Assembly (NCBI GenBank): GCA_037044905.1
Contig: JBAOKB010000071.1
Span: forward strand, 868,001 to 932,000
Direction of reading: 5' to 3'
Origin: Hortaea werneckii
Lineage: Eukaryota; Ascomycota; Dothideomycetes; Mycosphaerellales; Teratosphaeriaceae
Length of the DNA: 64,000 nt
Positions 21,895-33,721 of this stretch are shown here, piece by piece. Below the pieces are notes generated by a model. That model made no database searches. It saw nothing but the letters and a program-made list of their open reading frames with translations, and was not told the DNA's origin. Each line of letters opens with the position of its first letter. The stretch's first letter is position 1. A program made the translations under genes and the position numbers.

Positions 21895-22632
21895 CTAGTC
21901 ATCCTCAGCTTCGCTGTTGACGCTGTGAGTGGCATCATCATCATTCCCAGCTTCCTTCTTAGCTTTCTCCTTCAGTCTCTTCTTGACCTTCTTCTCTCTG
22001 TTGCGCCTGGTGCGCTTCTCGCGTTCTTCAGCTTCTTTCGTCTCCGCTGCTGTTCGAGATGCAAGCAGTTTAGAGCGCAGCATGATACGAGCTTTCTTGC
22101 CCTTGCGAGAGCGCTTTCTTGGCTCATCGGGCCTTCCAATAAGCTTTTCAAAGCAGTCCTGATTACTCGTTTTTGCCGAGCGGCGCTCACCTGAAGGTGG
22201 AAGATGTAGAACTTTCCACGAATATGCAGCGCCGGGCCAGGGTTTCTTCGACATTTCTACTACTTTATCTCCAGAGAGCACTGTAGCCTGATACTGGGCC
22301 ACTTTGAGTGCATCCGGCTGACCGGCAAAGTAGTAGCTCGAGGGCCGGTGTGGATGGATCAAACCAGCCTCCGCTGGTGGCGTTGGTGATTTGAGACGGA
22401 TTTTCTGCGCTGCATCGCCCGCAACATTGGTGGGAGCGAAGAGCTGAAAGTCAAGCTCATCGTCAGTAGGATTGTCGTTCTGCCCTGGTGCAGCTGGGGC
22501 AATGTCTCCCGCCTCGTTTTCGTATTGAAATGTGCGTAGATTCTTCAGCTTCGCAACCGCATCCGGGTCCGCCTCCAGGTCGGGTGAGCTTTGTGGCGAG
22601 CGCAAATCAGCGCGGCTCACAGCGTGTTGCAT
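21895..22632 (-). CDS. Conserved fungal protein, probably DUF2011 family
   Basis: 245 residues, single exon. Function unknown. The N-terminal half has short conserved-looking blocks (FQYENEAGD, DELDFQLFAP, IRLKSPTP, RPSSYYFAG, PWPGAAYSWKVLHLP) that I associate, from memory, with the DUF2011 group. The C-terminal third is very basic and predicted helical (RKRSRKGKKARI, then EEREKRTRRNREKKVKKRL), suggesting a nuclear or nucleolar protein. The tail ends in acidic SEAEDD. The frame extends to a GTG at 22638, but the first ATG is 22632 and is preferred. Coding status is fairly sure; the family name is tentative. Confidence 0.65.
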   Translation of the reverse strand: MQHAVSRADLRSPQSSPDLEADPDAVAKLKNLRTFQYENEAGDIAPAAPGQNDNPTDDELDFQLFAPTNVAGDAAQKIRLKSPTPPAEAGLIHPHRPSSYYFAGQPDALKVAQYQATVLSGDKVVEMSKKPWPGAAYSWKVLHLPPSGERRSAKTSNQDCFEKLIGRPDEPRKRSRKGKKARIMLRSKLLASRTAAETKEAEEREKRTRRNREKKVKKRLKEKAKKEAGNDDDATHSVNSEAEDD

Positions 22633-23300
22633 GACCACCTGCTACAGCAAAATCCACTAGCTGGTCTTTAGTCCTCGCCGTAGCAATGGCGGATATCATG
22701 AGGCTGAAGCTGAAGTGTGCTAGGTACTCTTACACTTTTCGAGGTGAGCCTGAGCGGCCGGCGGGGCGGCCCGCCCGGGGGGACCTAGTCTCGAGATAGT
22801 AATGGCAGCAAACACCACACAGTTCGTTCGTCGTCTTGAAGTGCTCGTACCTCATCATTGTTTTGACTTCAGTGATACGCTCTAGTACCATATCCTCCAA
22901 CTGCTTGCCAATCCAGCCACTGTTGCTGTACTGAATTCGTGCTTGATACTCCTTGGACGACTAAATCGCTCTGGATATCACCGGACAAGTGATCAGTCTG
23001 CGTTTGCGCCTGCGTTTGCGCCTCGCGCTGAGCAGAGCAACATTAGGATCGAGCGCAACTGCAGCATCTGCATTTCATGTAGGGTGTCAAAAATCCCACA
23101 GGCAATTCCTGCCTAGGGTATGAAGTTGTTCAATACAATGTTACGAATTCAAATCATCTTCGTCCGCTTTTTTTTTTTTTCCTCGCCGTCAAATCCGCAG
23201 CAATGTTAGGGAAGGGGTATTTGACACTTTCGAAAAAGCTTAGTAAAATGGAAAAGAAAACCAAATCACAGGTCTCCATCTAAACAAGAGACTCGTTATC
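22633..23300. other. Intergenic, GC-rich block and poly-T; no gene seen
   Basis: About 670 bp. Contains a very GC-rich stretch near 22750-22790, a doubled 12-mer TGCGTTTGCGCC at 22999-23022, and a 14-base T run near 23168. It serves as the upstream region of the DUF2011-like gene and the 3' flank of the methyltransferase. Confidence 0.5.
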
Positions 23301-24539
23301 CTACCGCGTGAGCGGCGGCTTTTGTCCGTATACAACATATCTAGCTCGTGTCAGCGAAAGGTCCTGCCTACTTTCGAAGGGAAGGGAGGTACTCACATAG
23401 GGAAGTACGTATGTATGCGCCGGTTCTTCAGCTCGCGCCTGACGTCCATAAGAAGGAGTTCCATTTCCTCGACACTCCAGCCGAGAGCCTTCGTGAAGAC
23501 CCTTTGACTAAGCCCACTCAATCCTTCCAGCATCCCCACGAGCGAGAAAAGCCCAGACTGCCGGAGATCTGGATCTCTCGGCCATGTGCCGATGGGCATC
23601 TTCCGCGGCACGATCTGGACGTTGATGAAACCGGCGTTCCGCATTTGGTCCGCCATCTTTTCCGGGAGGCATCGCCCGACGAGACCAAATTTCTCAATCC
23701 CAAAATTCCAGAGGTCGACCCATCTTGAACATGCGGCGTCGGAGGGGAGTGTGCCGTCGTCGCATGCGAAAGTTAAGTCGAATTCCTGGTTCTCAACCCA
23801 TCCTCCGGGCTGTAGCGCTTCATATGCCTGCTCGTAAAAGAATGGCCAAGACTTGATACTGAAGCCGTTCATAAGTCGCGTGTGAACAAGGTCAAACCGC
23901 TGGCCGAAATCCCAAGGCTCGTCCGCATCCATGACTTGGCATTCGAGGTTGGGAGGTACAGCTGTGGGCTGGATTGGCGATAGATCTATGCCGATTACTT
24001 GCGAATTAGGGTAGTCGTCTGCAACGTCCATAGCCCAGATGCCGGTACCAGTGCCGATATCTATCACGGACATGGGATATTCCAGAGGGGCGAAAAAATG
24101 CTTGTTTCCTAACACTAGGCGCAGGGAATGGTAGTGGATATCCATGCGCTCCTGTTCGCCTTCATCATTCGGCAGCATGTACTTGCCTGCTCTGAAGGCA
24201 TGATAAGATCGCCCGTATTCCTCTTCGTAGTCAAAGGATACTCGAGCGTAGCGAGGCCGTGGAGAGAGCCGCTTCACTGTAACCGGAGTCAGCGTCGGAG
24301 GCTGCATCTGAGTCAGGCTCCAAGTCTTGGCCAGGTACTAATCCAGTGGTCTGTTGTGAAAGACCAAATGGCCCTCCTGCAAATGAAGATCTGCTGTGGT
24401 TTCCAGTGCTCACAGCCGAGTCGCCACCAATGCTTGGTGCAAAAGATTCGGCTTCTGCAGTCTGACTGCTGCTGCCCATGTGTTCCTTGTTGAGGTCGAA
24501 TTGCGATCCAAGTTGCCCTACCCCTCCCTGGTCGGCCAT
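23301..24539 (-). CDS. TAM/UMTA-LaeA-like SAM-dependent methyltransferase, one frameshift
   Basis: Class I methyltransferase related to the LaeA-like group of fungal secondary-metabolism proteins. The start codon is at 24539. Residues 1-100 are disordered, acidic and Ser-rich, ending in SGYSEAALSTASLRSSI. The domain then reads FDYEEEYGRSYHAFRAGKY, SAM motif VIDIGTGTGIWAMDVAD, IGIDLSP and LQPGGWVENQEFDL. A 56-bp intron at 23341-23396 (GTGAGT to GCTAG) leads to a tiny last exon, 23301-23340, giving the family-typical ending FPIYVVYGQKPPLTR. The frame changes near 24236 (one extra base in CC/GG); without that base the length is exactly 394 codons, so this is probably sequence error. Divergent to the P450, with 907 bp between. 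A role in regulation or tailoring is possible; substrate unknown. Confidence 0.85.
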
Positions 24540-25446
24540 GCTGGAGTGTTCTCACGGTCAATTGCAGCTCGCGATCATGGGCCGCGACAGCAACACGGCG
24601 CCTTCGCGACTGATGCTGCCTGTGCAGGTTATATCCTGCGTGCGAAGCCCCTGTGCTCTCCCGAAAGAAGCGGCGACAGTTCTAGGGCTATGAATCTTGG
24701 AGCATGTGAGATTTGGGATTATCCAACCGCGGCTATATCGGCGGTTCGATGTTGGATCCGGCTTTAACAAATCCCCCTCGAGTGTGCGATCTGCCAAAGC
24801 GAAAGCTCCACTGTAACGATCATCATTTACCGGTGCGGACACTGGAGCTTGCCGTGATAGGACTGGTTCTATTCGTCTCGACGCAATAAGAAAGTCTAAA
24901 AGGATGTCAAATCAGGGCAGCCAGGTCACTTGTCGCCGGTTGTCAAGATCGGGATGCAGCGGCCCGATCGGGGTGGGCGGGTAGAGACGAGACGGCTCCG
25001 GAGCGATGCTGACCACGTGCAAGAGGGCGACCGAAGGGGACACAGACCCGGTACATCCAATCAACTCCATCGACACCTTCGTCGAAATCAGTCGTGCTGG
25101 CCAGGTGCGCGCCACGGGCTCGGGCGGCCCTCGTGCTGCACGTGCATAACGAGATGCGATCGTGCAGCATCTCATATCAATCGCGATATTACCCGTCGTT
25201 ATGATCAGGGTTCCCAACTGCAGAATGCGTCCACTGGCTGCATAGGCGAGGCCGGCTTCCCCCGTGGCCATTGCAGTCTGCAGCTAACCAACCGTAACCA
25301 CCCCGCTCGGCCTTATCTTCCTCGCTCTCACGAGTCGCACAAAATCCTTCGCCATGCCAAACCCGACTGCTCGGTCCTGTCTCTGACTCTCCACCCAACC
25401 GGATCGGGCAGTGGGCATTGCAAGTCGGTGGCACAAACCCGTGACC
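24540..25446. other. Divergent promoter between methyltransferase and P450
   Basis: 907 bp shared upstream region. The frames visible here are short and overlap on both strands. A shared promoter would allow joint control of the two genes, but I recognise no specific binding site. Confidence 0.5.
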
Positions 25447-27154
25447 ATGGCGGGCTTCCTTAGCAGCACAACCACCATATCGCAGTTGTCGGTACCGGTC
25501 TTGTCCGCGTGCGCTGCGGCGTTGCTGCTCTGCTACCTGCTCATCGGCTCCTGGGTCAATCATCGCAAGCTGCGCCAGTTCAGGGGACCTTTCTGGGCAT
25601 CCTGCAGCCGCTCGTGGATCTTCTGGCATGAGTGCAATGCGAGGCTGAACAAGGCCCAATTTGACGCTATCAAGCAATACGGCAAAGCGTCACCTTCCCA
25701 TCTCATCTCAAATAGCCTCCTCTAACCAGTTTGCTAGGTTCGCCATGCCGCATCGGTCCAACGCTGCTCATCACAGACGATGCCGATGTCGTCCGGCACA
25801 TGAATGCACCCGCATCCCAATGGCGGCGTTCAGGGTGGTACGACGGCATGAGGCTAGATCCCAGGCTCGACTCGGTCTTCTCCACCCGAGATGAGAAGCA
25901 TCACGCGGAGCTCCGAGCCAAGGAGAGCGGAGGTGTAAGCTCAGTGAGGTCTTGGGCCAGTTTTGCCCCATGTCTAACGAACTGCACAGTACAATGGCCG
26001 TGATATCACCACCTTGGAACCTGACATCGACAGCCGAATCAACGACGTGCTCGCTTTGATCAGTGACCGCTACTCGAATCGTAAGACACTGGACTTTGCT
26101 TTGATCTCGCGATTCTTTACCCTGGACGTATTGAGCACTATCGCTTTTGGCCGTCCTTTCGGCTTCATGGAGGCCAACGATGATCTCTGGGACTACGTGA
26201 AGTCTACTTCTTCCGCCATGTTCCTGCTTACCCTTGTAGTCAACCATTCCTCAGTCCGCTGGCTTTTTCATTCTAGGATAATGCAAGCGTTAGGTGCTCC
26301 CAAGGTGACTGACAAGACGGGCATGGGGCCTATGCTGGCATTTGCAAGAAAGGCAGTCGCGGAACGATTCGGTTCCAAACCGGTAGTGAAGCAGGACATG
26401 TTAGGCCACTTCATCAACAAAGGTCTTAGCCAGACGCAATGCGAGGCTGAAGCCGCTCTGCAGATCATAGCCGGCTCCGACAGCACCACTACTATCCTCC
26501 AATGCACCCTCTTCTTGCTTGTAGGCACACCAGCCGCTTACGCGAAGCTCAAGGACGAACTTGATCACTCTGAAAAAGCCGGTACAGTGTCTGGTTCTGA
26601 CATCATCCAGTACACAGAAACCCAGAAGCTTCAATACCTCCAAGCTGTGATTTGGGAAGGCATCCGACTCTTCCCACCGCTCTTTGGCTTGAAAGCCAAG
26701 CTTGCGCCGAAAGGCGGAGACACGATCAATGGCGTTTACTATCCGGAAGGAACAGAGATGGCTATTTGCGATGCTGCGCTCAGCAAAAATCCAGCGGTCT
26801 TTGGTTCTGACGCTCATCTGTTCCGGCCTGAGAGATGGATCGAAGCCGACGCTGCTACTAAAGTGAAATATCGACAGACGGTCGATTCTATCTTTGGAAG
26901 CGGGAGGTTCTTGTGTCTTGGAAGGCACATTGCAATGATGGAGCTGCATAAGACTATTGCAGAGGTAAGCCAATACTGCTACAAGTCGACTCCCGTTGAG
27001 TCTGCAGACACTGATTTGGTGGCTAATTGTTCTCCGGTAGCTCGTGCGACACTTCGATTGGGCTATGGCAGACCCGATGCGAGGCATCGACACCCACGCA
27101 CACAGTGTGCATCTCCAGTCGAACATGAATCTCGTTGCGATACCTCGGACTTGA
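25447..27154 (+). CDS. Cytochrome P450 monooxygenase, four exons
   Basis: Membrane-anchored haem-thiolate oxygenase of the fungal secondary-metabolism type. Exons 25447-25681, 25738-25934, 25990-26964 and 27041-27154 give 506 residues. The N-terminus has a hydrophobic anchor (SACAAALLLCYLLIG). Further on are YG-SPCRIGPTLLITDDADV, helix-I motif IIAGSDSTTT, the ExxR in WEGIRLFPP, FRPERW and haem loop FGSGRFLCLGRH with the haem-ligand Cys at about 453. The last exon ends in VRHFDWAMADPMRGIDTHA and then VAIPRT. Intron 1 appears to have a GC donor (G/GCAAAG) with a CTAAC branch point; the others are GT-AG. It lies between two methyltransferases and an MFS transporter, suggesting a tailoring role. 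CYP family not assigned. Confidence 0.9.
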
Positions 27155-28118
27155 TAAAGCCCGGCCTTTTCGGCCCTTGATTTCAACGGCGCACCTAAAA
27201 AGCGTTCGGCTTGCGATTGGGTCAAGCCTCTACCAAGAATGTACTTATGCGATACACCCGGGTGCGACATTCCAACAACCGCTCGTTTAATAATTTAAAG
27301 AATGAATTGACGGCAGATTTCTGACATATTCTTCTTCCTACCCGCGGCCAATACATCTCGCGTCCAGGCCTCTTAGTCCTGGTCTTATCGAGTCGCAGGT
27401 CTTGACCTCACTTTTCGTCCAGTATCCAAGTAAACAGTAACCTGTCCTTAGCACTCAGGCTTATCCTTGTTGGCCTCGCCGAGGCAATGGCAGCCGCAAC
27501 ATGACATGGGCGACTTATGCAACTGATCTGCGCGTTTCACTGACCTACAGTCCACCCGGATGTCATGTAGGATTCTCCAGTGTTCGGGTGAACGGGATCT
27601 GCTGTTAATACTGCCGGCTCTGGTTACATTTCGTCGTTTCTCTTATCTTGTTTGCGACTGCTTTCAGCTTTTGAATGGCTTCTTGCAACGGTCGAGTAGC
27701 TAGTGGTGCCTAGTCGGCCTCACCTGGAAGGCTGGTAAGCCATGGCATCTGGTACGTTGAAGGTCAGAAGGGGAAGAGTTTTGCTTCAGATGACGCCTAT
27801 TCACGATACCAGGACGAAAGGACCTACGCTTAGATGCGAATGACTACTGGCAGGTCTTCCACTCTTCTCAACCTACCTGCACCCGGTTGATCTTCTTCCA
27901 GTGAAGACTTGGATCGTTGTTCTAGTATCCTTCTGTGTGCTCAAGTCTACCAGCCTCGGACCGTATCTTCGATTGTATGCGCGGCTGCAAAGCAATTCTT
28001 GGTTTTTCTCGAGGCCGACCGCAGGTACATAGGGCTTCAGAAGAAGTGGAAAGAGGTCAGACTAGAAATTTGATTTGCTCATCTAGGTCATTGATTGGAA
28101 AAAGCCTCTGAAGTCGAT
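27155..28118. other. Convergent intergenic stretch lacking any long frame
   Basis: About 960 bp between the P450 and the MFS gene, which end facing each other. From roughly 27270 to 28090 I see no frame longer than 60 codons on either strand, so it looks like plain noncoding or long-decayed sequence. No RNA gene recognised. Confidence 0.5.
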
Positions 28119-29832
28119 CTACGTTCGACCTGGGATCTTGATAGTGCCCTGCCAGTTGCGCAAAGTCTTGCCCCAGACCTGCAGAATAACCACCAGTACA
28201 AGCGCCGCCCAGGTGATTCCAGCTTGAGCCCCAAGCACAGTGCCCGGGCCAGCACTTTCAACCCAAGGCAACTCAATATACGTCGCCATGAATCCTCCCA
28301 TGGTCCGGCCCATGACAATCCACGTATCCATTTCTCCCGGAGCTTCAGGGTAAGCATCGCTTAGGTAGGCATTGACTGCCGTTGATATGATGTTCACCCC
28401 AATGAGTTGCGCTGCATCGAACACGGCTACCGCCATAAAATGCCAAGTATGCTCAAGCGCCTGGCCGAGGAGTAGAATGAAGAGACCGACAATGCCTGAC
28501 GCAAAGTATATGATGTACAGTCGGGCCTCAGGATGCATAGTTCCAGAATGACGACGCATGTACCACCTTGCGAACAGATCTGGAATACTGTCAGCTTCGG
28601 CGACGTCATCAGGCAGAGACGATATCTTACCGTGAAGCCAGTGGCCACTAATGGCACCTATGATGCATCCAACGATGGGGGCAAAGTAGAACAAGCCTAA
28701 AATCATCGGCTTGGTACCAGGTTTGCCAGAATCCGCAGTACGCACCGGTCTGTTTGCCGTCGAAATGATAGTATCTTGCTAACCACGTAGCTAGAGTTGC
28801 GTTGACACCGATAGTCCATGCGAAGTTTAAAAAATAGAACACCGTTATCATCAAGACTGGCAGTTTGAAGATCGCTACAAAAGGTCGGCAGCATGATTCA
28901 ACAACCTTGTAAGTCCCGTGCTTTTCAACACCGACCAATCTCAGTGGTCTCGACCTCCAGGCCGGTTGTTGATTCGCTGGTAGCCTTCGATCGAAGAAGG
29001 TTTCGTCCGCAAACAATATGATCAGCAGAAGCCTGATGTAGTTTAAAATGGCATAGATCCAGTACACCCAACGCCAGGTCAGTCCCCAGACTACGAAAGA
29101 TGCCATGAATGGACCAAGGTATGGCGAGGCGATGATGAATCCGGACCAAATGTTGATCTTTCTCGGGATCTCGTGCAGGAAGAAGATATCTCGGATCCAC
29201 ATAAGGCCGCCCTGGGAATACCATCAGCATCTTCTCTCACATGCAACCACTCCAGGCTCGCTGCAAATGAAACGATGCCTCTCAGAAGGAAGGCGTACCG
29301 TCTGTCCCGCGCCAACGAAGAATCCAACTAGCATTCGAGCATTGTAAAAAGAATCGAAGCTCTGCGCTTTCGCATACCAGATAGCTCCAGCACAAGCAAT
29401 AATCTTCATCCAGAAGAATGTTGGCGCTCTTCCGAAATAGTTTGACAATGCGATCATGACTATTCCGCTTACGCCGCTGAGCATGGTATTGATCGCTACA
29501 CTCTCTTGGATGGTCGCTTTGCTCATATGCCACGCCTTTGCCTGCGGTATCTGTGTCACGGACCCCATTACAGTGCCGAAGTCCGGGAGGAACGATACGA
29601 AGGATATGGTTAAAAGTATGGCATGCTTTTTCCACCAAGGCCAGTTCAGCGGATCGTTAGGATTATCGGATGGCTGAGGGACCAAGATTGTGTGTCCATC
29701 TTTTGCAGTCTTCAAGCTAACGTCATCTGTGGTGACTTTATCGGCGTCGAGTACGTAGCCAGTGGCTGGATTTTCTTCGACGGTCGTAGAGAGGGTGAAA
29801 CGGGAGTTGGCGGTTTTTTCTTCTCCTGCCAT
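28119..29832 (-). CDS. MFS transporter, DHA1/Hol1-like, four exons
   Basis: Major facilitator of the 12-helix drug:H+ antiporter 1 group, close in style to yeast Hol1 and to fungal metabolite exporters. Exons 29299-29832, 28746-29211, 28631-28696 and 28119-28579 give 508 residues. The introns are 87, 49 and 51 bp; the 66-bp third exon is flanked by introns that read through in frame and could be missed. Motifs seen: DNPNDPLNWPWWKKH before TM1, ALSNYFGRAPTFFW (motif A variant), the loop FDGKQTGLFYFAPIVG, HWLHDLFARWYMRRHSG and PEARL between the two halves, and YLSDAYPEAPGEMDTWIV. Start is the ATG at 29832; the frame is open upstream but only with non-ATG codons. Next to an O-methyltransferase and P450, so export of a cluster product is plausible but unproven. 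Confidence 0.88.
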
Positions 29833-30488
29833 TGCTTCGAACAAACCCAATTCTTCACGACACGAAGGATGAGTCTCAATCACGACTGAGTATTTCCCAC
29901 TCCCAGAAGGCGAGGGTGTGTGTGTGGGAAATTGACTATATGACGCTTTTGGTCACTGTGCCACTCTCATGCATATGGTTCATACCCGGTAGTTGTGGCA
30001 AGGGAAGTCCCAACAAGCATGGCATAGCCTTTAGCGATTGCTTCGCATACTTGAAATGCAGCTAGACGGTCGATATTGCCGAATATTGGCTTTACTGCAG
30101 GCTGTATGGATGTTCGTTGGATGATAGCAGGTCCCATGCTTAGGTCTGGATAAGCGAACGCTAGTCTCTCTCGCTCCAAGCGGCAGGACAAAGCCCTCGC
30201 ATCGGACTGTCGGACCACGAGGCTTAGAGGGACTGATCTACAAGATTGCAGGTAAGCGAAATGTCTGCCATGTTGAACGACGGGCATGAGGGACGGCCGC
30301 AAACGATCGGTTGTTCCCGTTCAGGCTTGGTTGTATCATGCAGAGTGCTCGCGACACAGAGTTGATCCCGTGTACAACCTGTCTTTGCAAGAACTAAATT
30401 GTCACAACACACCCAGAACTAATCTTTGCGGGACATAGACGATAGGCAGCCGTAGTTTCTTACCGGGACTTAGTCTGCTAGACCGAAC
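29833..30488. other. Divergent promoter between MFS transporter and O-methyltransferase
   Basis: 656 bp shared upstream region of two outward-facing genes. No credible coding frame. The arrangement would suit joint control. Confidence 0.5.
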
Positions 30489-31749
30489 ATGTCATTGCAC
30501 GCGGCCATCTTGCGGGTCCAGGAAGCGGCGCAAGTACCAAATGATGCCAACGACCCATCGAAGCATGCTAAAGTGCTGGAGGCAATCCATAACCTCCAAC
30601 TCGCTGCTGAAAAGCCGGAAGAAAGTGTCATGCGATTGAGATGGCATTTCCTGGCGAGCTCCTGTATTCGGTGGGCGATCGAATACGGTATCTTGCAGAC
30701 CGTAGCCGAGAAATCAGGCAGCCCTGTGACCGCTGAAGAGCTCGCAAAGAAGACTGGAGCAGACGAGTTGCTTATTGTGACGATTATGCGACTGGTCACC
30801 TACAATGGAGTCTGTGAAGAAATTGGCCATGGAATCTACGTGGCCAACGAGAAGACTCTGTTCCTCGCAAAACCGGCAATTTTAGGAGGCTTCGCACACA
30901 TTTTTGATTTTGGGTTCAAGACAGTGCAAGCTGTACCCGATCTGATCAAAGGAAATCGAGTCCACCAATTTCCTGAAGGACCAAACCAAAACAGCCCGAT
31001 TCAACATGCGTTCGGAGAGACAATGTTTGGGGTCTTGGCCAAAGATCCTCGTCGAAAAAAGGTCTTTGACGACTATTTGTCTGCTGGGAGATACTCGCAG
31101 GAGCCGAAGTGGTTCGAGATCTTCCCTGTCAGGGAGCATCTTGCGGCAACGCCAAAACGTGGCGATACAGATGTGCTTCTTGTGGATGTCGGAGGTGGGA
31201 AAGGTCATGACATTGCAAGTTTCAGGGAGAACTTTCCAGACTTGCCAGGCAAGCTTATCCTTCAAGATCTTCCTCAAACGTTCGCCTCTCTTCAAGAGAG
31301 ACCGAACGGGATCGAGCTTATGGAACATGACTTTTTCAAAGAACAGCGGGTGAAAGGTATGTTTGGATCTTCCATCGGAAGTTGCAAGCGGTCATGTGTA
31401 CTGATGGATTCTAGGAGCACGTCTATACTTCTTGCGTAGCATTATGCACGACTGGGCGGACAACAAATGCATTCAGATCCTGAAACAGCTTGCCGCAGCA
31501 CTTGATTGCGAACACTCCCGCATCATCATTGATGACTTTGTCGTTGCAGACATGAACGTCGATTGGTTGACAGCCAGCTTTGACCTTTGTATGTGGTTAT
31601 TCTTTAGCGGGATTGAGCGTACATATGCTCAATGGCAGAAGCTATTCAGCGAAGCGCAGCTCGAGATTGTGAAGGTCTGGTCAACGCCTATGTCAAGGAC
31701 CTCGGTTATTGAAGTCAGGAAGAGACATGCTAATGTTGACGAGTGTTAG
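30489..31749 (+). CDS. O-methyltransferase, plant-COMT/fungal OmtA type
   Basis: SAM-dependent enzyme methylating a hydroxyl on a small molecule. Exons 30489-31356 and 31415-31749 (58-bp intron, GTATGT to TTCTAG) give 400 residues. An N-terminal dimerisation/winged-helix part (CIRWAIEYGILQTV, SPVTAEELAKKTGADELLI) is followed by SAM-binding motif VDVGGGKGHDIASF and QDLPQTF. The catalytic-base region is RSIMHDWADNKC with the His at HDW. IIIDDFVVADMNVDW and TYAQWQKLFSEAQLEIVKVW follow; they are typical of the PF00891 group. Length is normal. It lies divergently from the MFS transporter and within 4 kb of the P450, consistent with a tailoring role in a metabolite pathway. Substrate unknown. Confidence 0.91.
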
Positions 31750-31977
31750 CCTACGCTAGCAAAAACAGATTGCTGTGCTCGTACTGGGAAGAAGCTTGAT
31801 CGCTGTGCCATTGGATTTCTCCTCGGGCTTTTCTTTTAATTTTGCGTTCAACAATTCGAATACACTCGGGCGTCAGCTTGCGTAGTAGTCATGGCTTCCA
31901 TAGCCATGATTATCGGATCAGCTGCTTATCATTGAAGGCTCAAGCGGATGTGAACGTTCGCAGCCGATTCTCACTAC

Positions 31978-33721
31978 CTAGTCTATCAAGGCGTAAGGCC
32001 GGCACACTGCAATCCCCGTCCGAGCAGGAATAGTAATACTGACGGGAAACCCTCCATAATCAGGATCATCAGCAGGCATCACAGCGCTCTTGCCACTTCT
32101 CGTCTCATCCCCGTTCAAGAGCCTTACCGTACGCAACTCCCCGCCCTCCACATCTTTCTCCTCAAACCGCAAAATCCCTGTGAAATGCGCCCGCTCGTCT
32201 CGAGACTGGAATGAGACCTGATACCCCTTCCCAATCAGCAGGAACTCGTCCCGCTGGAGCTGTATCGCCATCCCGAAACCCGGCCCCGGTGTGCCGAACA
32301 CAAACGCCCGCTCGATCAGAAGATCCCAGTCCCCGAATGAGGTCCGGATTGGTTGCGAGGGATCTTTCCCGTCCGCGGAGAGCTCGTCGAAGAAGAATCC
32401 CACGCTTGCGTTCTTCCGCGCCTGCGCCGCGAGGATGTACTGGGATGTCTTGGAGAGTAGGGCGTAGTGCATCGTGAACGGCCTGTCCTTTGGTAGCACG
32501 GTGTCGACGCCAAATGGTGCCGTACCCAAGCATTGGTATGATCCGAATGCTGACCATACGCGGCGTGCGCCGTACTCGTCCCGTCGCTGCTCCGGGATCA
32601 AGAGGGGTTGGTTGCGATGACGATACTTCGCGCAGGTTTTCGAGTAGTCGTTCAGGTAAATGTCCGGAGCGATGAAGTCCAGCGACGGAGCGAATCGCTG
32701 CCAGATGTCTAGCACGTTGGGCACACCGCCTCCGGATGGATAGATACCGGGTTCACTTCCGCCAGCGGCTACTAGGGGTGCGTTTTGGTCTCTGTCCTCG
32801 TCGCCGTATTTTTGCCAGGTGTTGGTGTACATGGGTAAAGGGTACACTTGCTTTCCGGCGTTTGCAATGTGATTGACGTAGCGAGCGTAGTGGTATGCCA
32901 TGAACAGCTCGTCTATAAGCGAGGGGTCTCCTCCTAGTTGTTTCCAGTGGAAAATTTGATCGAACGATGTTTCGTCAAGGTGAGGGAAATTGGACCGAAA
33001 GGTTTGATTCATTTGCGTCCAGTCGCTGCGTAAGAATTGGACTAGATCGTTGGGTATCGGCTCTGAGAAGGCTTGCTCCGCCAATTCACTATAGTCACGG
33101 GAATCGCCTAGCACTCCGACCTCATTCTCTACCTGCATCATGACAACAGTAGCGTAGTCTCGGTCTATGTCGTGTATGTGCTTCATCAACGTCGTGTACG
33201 CTCGAGCATCCGCATGCATCGATTCCTCTCCGAAGACAGATAAAATGTCTGCCGTCTGAAGACCGCCTCGAGCTTCTGCCGCATGTAGCTTCACGCGAGG
33301 GAAACGAACAGAATCTATTTTGACCCATGGCGGGACATATGTTGACAGCCCTGCATCGTGTCAGTTCAACGTTCGGTGCAGTGATTGGAACTACGAAGCA
33401 GTGGCATTTACCGTTCTTAAAGCTTCCAAACCAAAGCAGAACAAGACGCAAGCCGTGCTCTCGAGCAGCAGTGATCACACGAGCTAGCTCAAGGAAGTCA
33501 TATTCGCCCTCAACAGGTTCGATCTGTTCCCAGGAGACGGCGGCGAAGATGGTGTTGTAATTCGCGCCTTTTAATCTCGGCCATACTTCGTTCATGTATT
33601 CGCGTGAGGAGAACGAGGAGTTCTGGAGCTCTCCGCCCAAGATTAGGAAGGGCTCACCGTCGACGATGAGCTGTTTGGAGACCTCGGTGTCTTTGAGATG
33701 CGGTATTGGTTTTGATGTCAT
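31978..33721 (-). CDS. GH35 beta-galactosidase-like enzyme with DUF5597-type tail
   Basis: Retaining glycosidase of clan A, intracellular by appearance: no signal peptide is seen after the ATG at 33721. Exons 33412-33721 and 31978-33350 (61-bp intron) give 560 residues. The barrel starts with FLILGGELQNSS, then YNTIFAAVSWEQIEPVEGEYDF, LVLLWFGSFKNG, STYVPPWVKID and the acid/base motif MMQVENEVG. Later PLLIPEQRRDEYGARR probably carries the nucleophile. The last 170 residues (FGMAIQLQRDEFLLIGKGY, SITIPARTGIAVCRPY) look like the C-terminal DUF5597 module found with this compact, mostly bacterial GH35 type. It is about half the length of the secreted fungal GH35 enzymes (LacA type). Substrate may be a beta-galactoside oligomer; a hexose transporter lies 2.2 kb away, divergently. 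Confidence 0.87.
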
